A stretch of DNA of 64,000 nucleotides from a virus: positions 1-64,000 of IMG/VR virus record IMGVR_UViG_3300000233_000009. One strand, written 5' to 3'. The notes under the pieces were generated by a model, which saw only the letters and a list, made by a program, of their open reading frames with translations, had not been told where the DNA came from and searched no databases. Positions 59,933 through 64,000 of the stretch are shown here, one piece after another. The translations under genes and the position numbers were made by a program. Position 1 is the first letter of the stretch, and each line of letters opens with the position of its first letter.

Positions 59933-60197
59933 AGAGAGGAGCATGTATCACTAAAGAGAGTTTAACTACTACATCAAATGGAGGTAAAACTGACTTCTAT
60001 GATATCGTAGGATGCACTGATGTGGATGATTTAGCAGAGCATTGGGATCTTAGAGGAGATGAGCTCAATTGTCTTAAAGCTATAGCAGGTATTGCACTTG
60101 GTTCAAGGCATCAGGTACATCTCCTATTAGAGATGCGAATAAACTATTACACTACGCTCAACGTATTGTAAATCGACTTAATAAGGACTCACAATGA
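59929..60197 (+). pseudogene. Conserved phage protein split by a -1 frame change
   Basis: Starts 4 nt inside nrdB and reads DFYDIVGCTDVDDLAEHWDLRGDELNCLKAIAGIALGSRHQ. The family continues with 'G-x-x-x-x-R-D-A-x-K-L-x-H-Y-A-x-R', which is found in the -1 frame (GTSPIRDANKLLHYAQRIVNRL) to TGA 60195-60197. That stop overlaps the next ATG (60194), a usual coupled junction. Reading frame 0 ends instead at 60171. The change falls at CATCAGGT (60109-60116). Confidence 0.65.
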
Positions 60198-60586
60198 AAT
60201 GGATAAATAGACTTAAGATGTGGCGTAAAGCTCGTGGTATAACAGTACCGTCAGGCAAGATTGTAACGATGTTAGAGGAAGAAATAGCGGAATACTCACA
60301 TGCTAGAACTATTCAAGATGAACATGAAATGATTGATGCTTTAGCAGATATCATAGTATTAGCTTCTAATGAACTAGCTTTAATGGGTTATGATACGGAT
60401 TTAGTATTGAAACAGACTGTAAAACATATCTCTTCTAGGGTCCAAGACCCTGCTCAAGCAGCTTTATGGAAATCTGGGCAGGTATCGGAAAAATGGAAAA
60501 AGTATGCTGACCAGAATCCTGACAGCATCTATCTCCCTAATTACAGTTCATGCAAACTCAAAAGGAGTATCTTAGAGCACTCTTAG
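60194..60586 (+). CDS. MazG-like nucleotide pyrophosphohydrolase
   Basis: All-alpha NTP-PPase motif: MLEEEIAEY (EExxE) and HEMIDALADIIVLASNEL (ExxxD/DxxD) with AAGGAC start site. 130 aa. Family members hydrolyse (d)NTPs or ppGpp-like alarmones, often to favour phage nucleotide pools. Last gene before the convergent vRNAP end; both stops sit in one hairpin loop. Confidence 0.75.
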   Translation: MKWINRLKMWRKARGITVPSGKIVTMLEEEIAEYSHARTIQDEHEMIDALADIIVLASNELALMGYDTDLVLKQTVKHISSRVQDPAQAALWKSGQVSEKWKKYADQNPDSIYLPNYSSCKLKRSILEHS

Positions 60587-60594
60587 GAGTGTTC
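60575..60594. terminator. Stem-loop carrying both convergent stop codons
   Basis: GAGCACTC (60575-60582) pairs with GAGTGTTC (60587-60594), one G-U, loop TTAG (60583-60586). The plus gene stop TAG and the minus gene stop TAA lie in the loop. It may be a bidirectional terminator, but neither side has a strong U-tract. Confidence 0.55.
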
Positions 60595-63500
60595 ACTAGA
60601 TTTACCTTGTGTTTTACTGTACTTGCCTTTAACCACTTCAGATACTGCTGTAAACTTTCTTCTAGCAATCTTCTTAACTTTGTTAAAAGTGTCTTCTATG
60701 TACTCCTCCGTTTTAGACCCTTTAGTAACTGCGTATAAAAGTCTTTTACTATTTTGCTGTGTAGTATGCATTACCCCATCAGCATCTAATATTTCTACTG
60801 TGTAGTATTCTATATTAACATCTTTATAATGCCCAACTAAAGTTACTGTAGTAGTTTCTCCTTCTTCTAAGAGCATTTCAGGACCTTTACCAATAACTAC
60901 CGTAGACTTAGGGTGATATATAATATGCTTGTTCTTTAAAGGCCCTTCCACTATCCTGAATTGAGAGTATAACTTTATATCATCTCCATATTTTAATGGT
61001 TTACCAAAAGGGTGTGCATTATCATCACTACCTAGAATCAGTTCAACTGAAGTAGGAGTAATAGCATTGGCAATATTGTCTAATGGGTTATGGACCAAAC
61101 CTCCATAGTTCTTTGTCCATATACTCTGCTCACTAACATCAGGTACATCAACTGTTGCTTCTTGTAATAGCATACTATATACAAAACTTACAGGTTTCTT
61201 CTCAATCAAGTACTGAAGAGCTCTTTGTGTTCGTTTAAAGTACTTAGTAAACATCAGTAATCCTATCTTATTAAGCCAATCTTCTTTTGCAGAAGAGATC
61301 TTATTGTAGTTTACAAAAGCATTTATTACAGTCTTCAGTGCATTATTATGAAGAACCCCTTGCTCTCTTAAGAATTGGTACTCTGTTACCCTAGCAACAA
61401 CATCACTATATTGCGTAAACAATGTCATCATCTTAAAGAATTGAGTTTTCTCACTGAGGTATATCCAATGCAATCCTTCCTTAATAAATCCTGGCACACC
61501 TTCTCCTACGCTTTCCACCTTTTTAGAAATCTTATTTGTAGTCTTGAAATCTTCTTGCCCTATATCTTCAGTCTGCACTGCTTGATATAGCCCTGATTCC
61601 ATCAACTCATGCAGAGGGTGTTCTTCCATCTGAGCTTGTAGATTACGAGCTTTTCTCTTAGCATTTGGTTCTCCATTTTTTCCTTTTTGGACTTGTAGCT
61701 CATGATTATTACGTAATTGAATATACTCATGTACAGCAACAAAATTTGAGGCTGTTCTCTTAATAACTTTTATAGGGTTATTACCTGATTGCACACTATA
61801 AAATGCATTAGATACAATATTACTTAATAGGACTCCTGGTGTTCTTATGATAATATCTACCTTTGAGATCTTAATCAACTCTTTCCAGTATCCTTCCACT
61901 ACTCTGGTTAAGTCCTGTATTTCTTTAGGAGCAACCCCATTAAAGTATATCCCAAGGGCCCCTGCATTTAATATAGTAGCTTCTTTAAATCCAAAGTACG
62001 CATGTAGCATATCTCTTCTTACTGCTATGCCTGTATATCCTTCATGATCTACTGCTTCCTTAAAGCTCTTTGGTAATAGTTTATAAATACTTGCAATTTC
62101 TTCTATGTGGCTATCTTCTGTTATCTTGACATACTCTCTTCTGTTATGCCCGTACACTTCACCAGCCACATAATTTGCATCCATGTCTGCTTTGATTACT
62201 TTTAGAACTTTATTGTTCTGCTCTTCTGTTTTGCTTTTATCATACATATTTGAATGCATTCTGGCAAGTACATCAACTCCATCAATATCTTGCTCTAGTA
62301 AGTCTCTTTTAGCCTTCTTAGACATCATATATCTAAAAGTGTGCAGTTGGTATGCACCAGTAATAACAGGAGATAATCCTATTGCTATATCCTTTACTCT
62401 ATCATAGGTACCGGCTAACATCTCTTTTGCAATTTCTCTTTGTTGTCTTTTAAGTATAGCAATATCTGTGGCTTCCTTAATTCCTCTGTATGACTCACTA
62501 CCCTTGAATCTGATATCGCCTAGAGTTGTTCCTCGTCGTCCTAGGTCAGTAATTCTAGTAACTCCAGGACTGTATCCTAGAGCCACAAATGCTTTACTCT
62601 TATACACCCCCATAGGTTCTACACTAGTGTCAAAAGAGCTTTTATTTACTTCACTAACTAGCTCATACCCTTCATTTTCCATTTCTGCTCTTATAGATAA
62701 AGGCATGACTTGCACACTAACAGTATTGTCAGATAGTTGTGCTGCATATCCTTTTATCATCAGTGCTTCATTACCTTTAAATAACGTTTTCTTACTTTCT
62801 GTCTTAAATACGTGATGATAGTTTAAGAATTTATTCATGCCTTCAGGATCACTGTCCATTAATCTAGCAACTTCATTATTAATCTCTTTAGAGTTATAGC
62901 TTATTCCGTATAGAGTAGCAAGTATATCAACATGCTTGATTGTGATAGAGCTTGGCTTTGTTTGGGCATGACCACTATGGACTAATCGTACGATTCCTTC
63001 AGCATTGTAGTTCTGTATAATACCTGCTTCATGCGTAGCCATATAAACCCCAAGACCTTTTGCTTGTGTTGTGTACCACTTACCAAATGCTTTATCTGCA
63101 TGTAATATTGCCTCAATTCTTGCTATTTCTAATTCTCTCTTTCCTGTATGCTTTAACAACACACTAATCTGTTCGCTACTATAATGCTTTGTAAGGCTTT
63201 CTAAATCTATGTCTAATACACCTAAGGATAATACTTCTCTTGCCTTCCTACTAAGTTTTTCTTTAAACATTGTGTGTATATACCCTCTAGCAACCTTCTC
63301 TATAAGTACTTTTTCTTCCTCAATTTTACCATTAGCATACCCTAACCTTTCAATCGCATCATCAAGGGTATCAGAAGACCTCATATCCTTTAGTATGTTT
63401 GTAATCATCCCTTCAGGGTCAATTCCTAAAGCTGTCATTAGCTGTTCAAGCTCTGGTCTCAATTTTGGATCTGCTATAAGTTTGTATGAGTATTTGGTAA

Positions 63501-64000
63501 GAAAGTACGCTTGTTGTAATACACTGGCATTAATAGGTATTTGGGGAATCCCTTTATTATCTATGTACTTCTCTACCTTCTTAACAAGATTCTCACCTTT
63601 CTTATTAGCACTATCAACCATCCTAAATATGCTAGTGAATAACCCGTCATTTTTCATCACTCGATTAATTGCTTTATTGTTGGTTTCACTTAAAACTAGA
63701 GTTAGCCCTAATAGTGCTTCGTACACATTATCATGATGTTGCCCTGATTTAACATTATTCATCACTAAACTCATCAAACTTTCCCATAGGTTTTTTAATA
63801 GCCCTAATATAGAAGAAGCTTGTTCTGTCTCATTAAAACTATCTGACACATCTACAGTTTTCAGAAATGTTACTAACTGTTCATTAGTTAGCCCATGTGC
63901 TATAAACTCATGTAGTCCTTTGCCTTCCTTATTATTAAATATGTAAGTGTATGTAGCTTTTGCGATCTCTTCTTCTCTCTTTGGATCAATACTATCCTCA
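60583..64000 (-). CDS. Virion RNA polymerase, C-terminal part, cut by window edge
   Basis: Open frame on the minus strand from 64000 to 60583, over 1135 codons, without an initiating ATG near the edge; a GTG-coded Val at 63849 is internal. The sequence is rich in helical and membrane-amphipathic segments (e.g. RKFTAVSEVVKGKYSK end) and contains a long C-terminal region like the last third of N4 vRNAP. No polymerase motif A, B or C is seen in it. It should join the N-terminal part at 1-2686 through sequence missing from this window. Direct wrap-around would be out of frame by two bases. Confidence 0.7.
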   Translation of the reverse strand, partial: EDSIDPKREEEIAKATYTYIFNNKEGKGLHEFIAHGLTNEQLVTFLKTVDVSDSFNETEQASSILGLLKNLWESLMSLVMNNVKSGQHHDNVYEALLGLTLVLSETNNKAINRVMKNDGLFTSIFRMVDSANKKGENLVKKVEKYIDNKGIPQIPINASVLQQAYFLTKYSYKLIADPKLRPELEQLMTALGIDPEGMITNILKDMRSSDTLDDAIERLGYANGKIEEEKVLIEKVARGYIHTMFKEKLSRKAREVLSLGVLDIDLESLTKHYSSEQISVLLKHTGKRELEIARIEAILHADKAFGKWYTTQAKGLGVYMATHEAGIIQNYNAEGIVRLVHSGHAQTKPSSITIKHVDILATLYGISYNSKEINNEVARLMDSDPEGMNKFLNYHHVFKTESKKTLFKGNEALMIKGYAAQLSDNTVSVQVMPLSIRAEMENEGYELVSEVNKSSFDTSVEPMGVYKSKAFVALGYSPGVTRITDLGRRGTTLGDIRFKGSESYRGIKEATDIAILKRQQREIAKEMLAGTYDRVKDIAIGLSPVITGAYQLHTFRYMMSKKAKRDLLEQDIDGVDVLARMHSNMYDKSKTEEQNNKVLKVIKADMDANYVAGEVYGHNRREYVKITEDSHIEEIASIYKLLPKSFKEAVDHEGYTGIAVRRDMLHAYFGFKEATILNAGALGIYFNGVAPKEIQDLTRVVEGYWKELIKISKVDIIIRTPGVLLSNIVSNAFYSVQSGNNPIKVIKRTASNFVAVHEYIQLRNNHELQVQKGKNGEPNAKRKARNLQAQMEEHPLHELMESGLYQAVQTEDIGQEDFKTTNKISKKVESVGEGVPGFIKEGLHWIYLSEKTQFFKMMTLFTQYSDVVARVTEYQFLREQGVLHNNALKTVINAFVNYNKISSAKEDWLNKIGLLMFTKYFKRTQRALQYLIEKKPVSFVYSMLLQEATVDVPDVSEQSIWTKNYGGLVHNPLDNIANAITPTSVELILGSDDNAHPFGKPLKYGDDIKLYSQFRIVEGPLKNKHIIYHPKSTVVIGKGPEMLLEEGETTTVTLVGHYKDVNIEYYTVEILDADGVMHTTQQNSKRLLYAVTKGSKTEEYIEDTFNKVKKIARRKFTAVSEVVKGKYSKTQGKSSEHS

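Noticed and set aside
1-64000. tRNA genes, CRISPR arrays, IS elements or an integrase
   Set aside because: I looked for cloverleaf-like arms, regular spaced repeats and transposase or recombinase motifs and saw none that I could support.

Overview
The window is most of the genome of an N4-like podovirus (Schitoviridae-type) that infects a Gram-negative host. The evidence is an N4-gp56-type capsid protein, an N4-type portal and terminase, both ends of a giant virion RNA polymerase (vRNAP) gene, a phage-encoded single-subunit-type RNA polymerase (RNAPII), an N4-type DNA polymerase and SSB, and the MoxR/VWA pair typical of N4 relatives. A Rz/Rz1 spanin pair with an outer-membrane lipoprotein implies a Gram-negative host. 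The sequence is AT-rich. I see no integrase, tRNA or CRISPR array, so a lytic phage is the best reading.

Layout. Everything from 23350 down to 1, together with 64000 down to 60583, is on the minus strand: the late block. From its upstream end it encodes a TerS-like protein, TerL, a head-tail adaptor, tail fibres and a pectate-lyase-fold spike. The lysis set follows (YfiM-like protein, holin, GH108 endolysin, Rz, Rz1), then portal, scaffold, capsid and an Ig/cadherin-like protein. Next comes an unexpected acyl carrier protein / beta-ketoacyl synthase / 161-aa protein cassette, then internal virion proteins and the vRNAP. The vRNAP is cut by both window edges: its N-terminus is at 1-2686 and its C-terminus at 60583-64000, and the catalytic middle lies outside. 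The source molecule is therefore probably longer than 64 kb and circular or circularly permuted.

The plus strand from 23.5 to 60.6 kb holds the early and middle genes. 23.5-26.8 kb: small early genes and RNAPII. 27-33.5 kb: many small accessory genes, thyX, the AAA+/VWA pair and several decayed or frameshifted genes. 33.5-48 kb: unknown proteins, a VRR-NUC nuclease, an SF2 helicase, a Cas4/RecB-type exonuclease, DNA polymerase and an intein-interrupted P-loop ATPase. 48-56.3 kb: a strong sigma70-type promoter with a 36-bp palindrome and a two-way folding leader, which feeds ATPase, AEP primase, RecA-like ATPase, methyltransferase-like protein, SSB, SF1 helicase, ligase and HU. 56.4-60.6 kb: ribonucleotide reductase subunits and a MazG-like nucleotide hydrolase. 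The early and late blocks converge at 60583/60586.

Expected logic, by analogy with N4: the injected vRNAP transcribes the first plus-strand genes, RNAPII the middle genes, and host sigma70 polymerase the late minus-strand block, probably helped by SSB. The least ordinary items are the ACP/KAS cassette among virion genes, a nuclease-fold domain with intact catalytic residues at the vRNAP N-terminus, an intein splitting a Walker A motif, the operator/attenuator-like leader at 48.1 kb, and a set of short genes with apparent frameshifts or in-frame stops.
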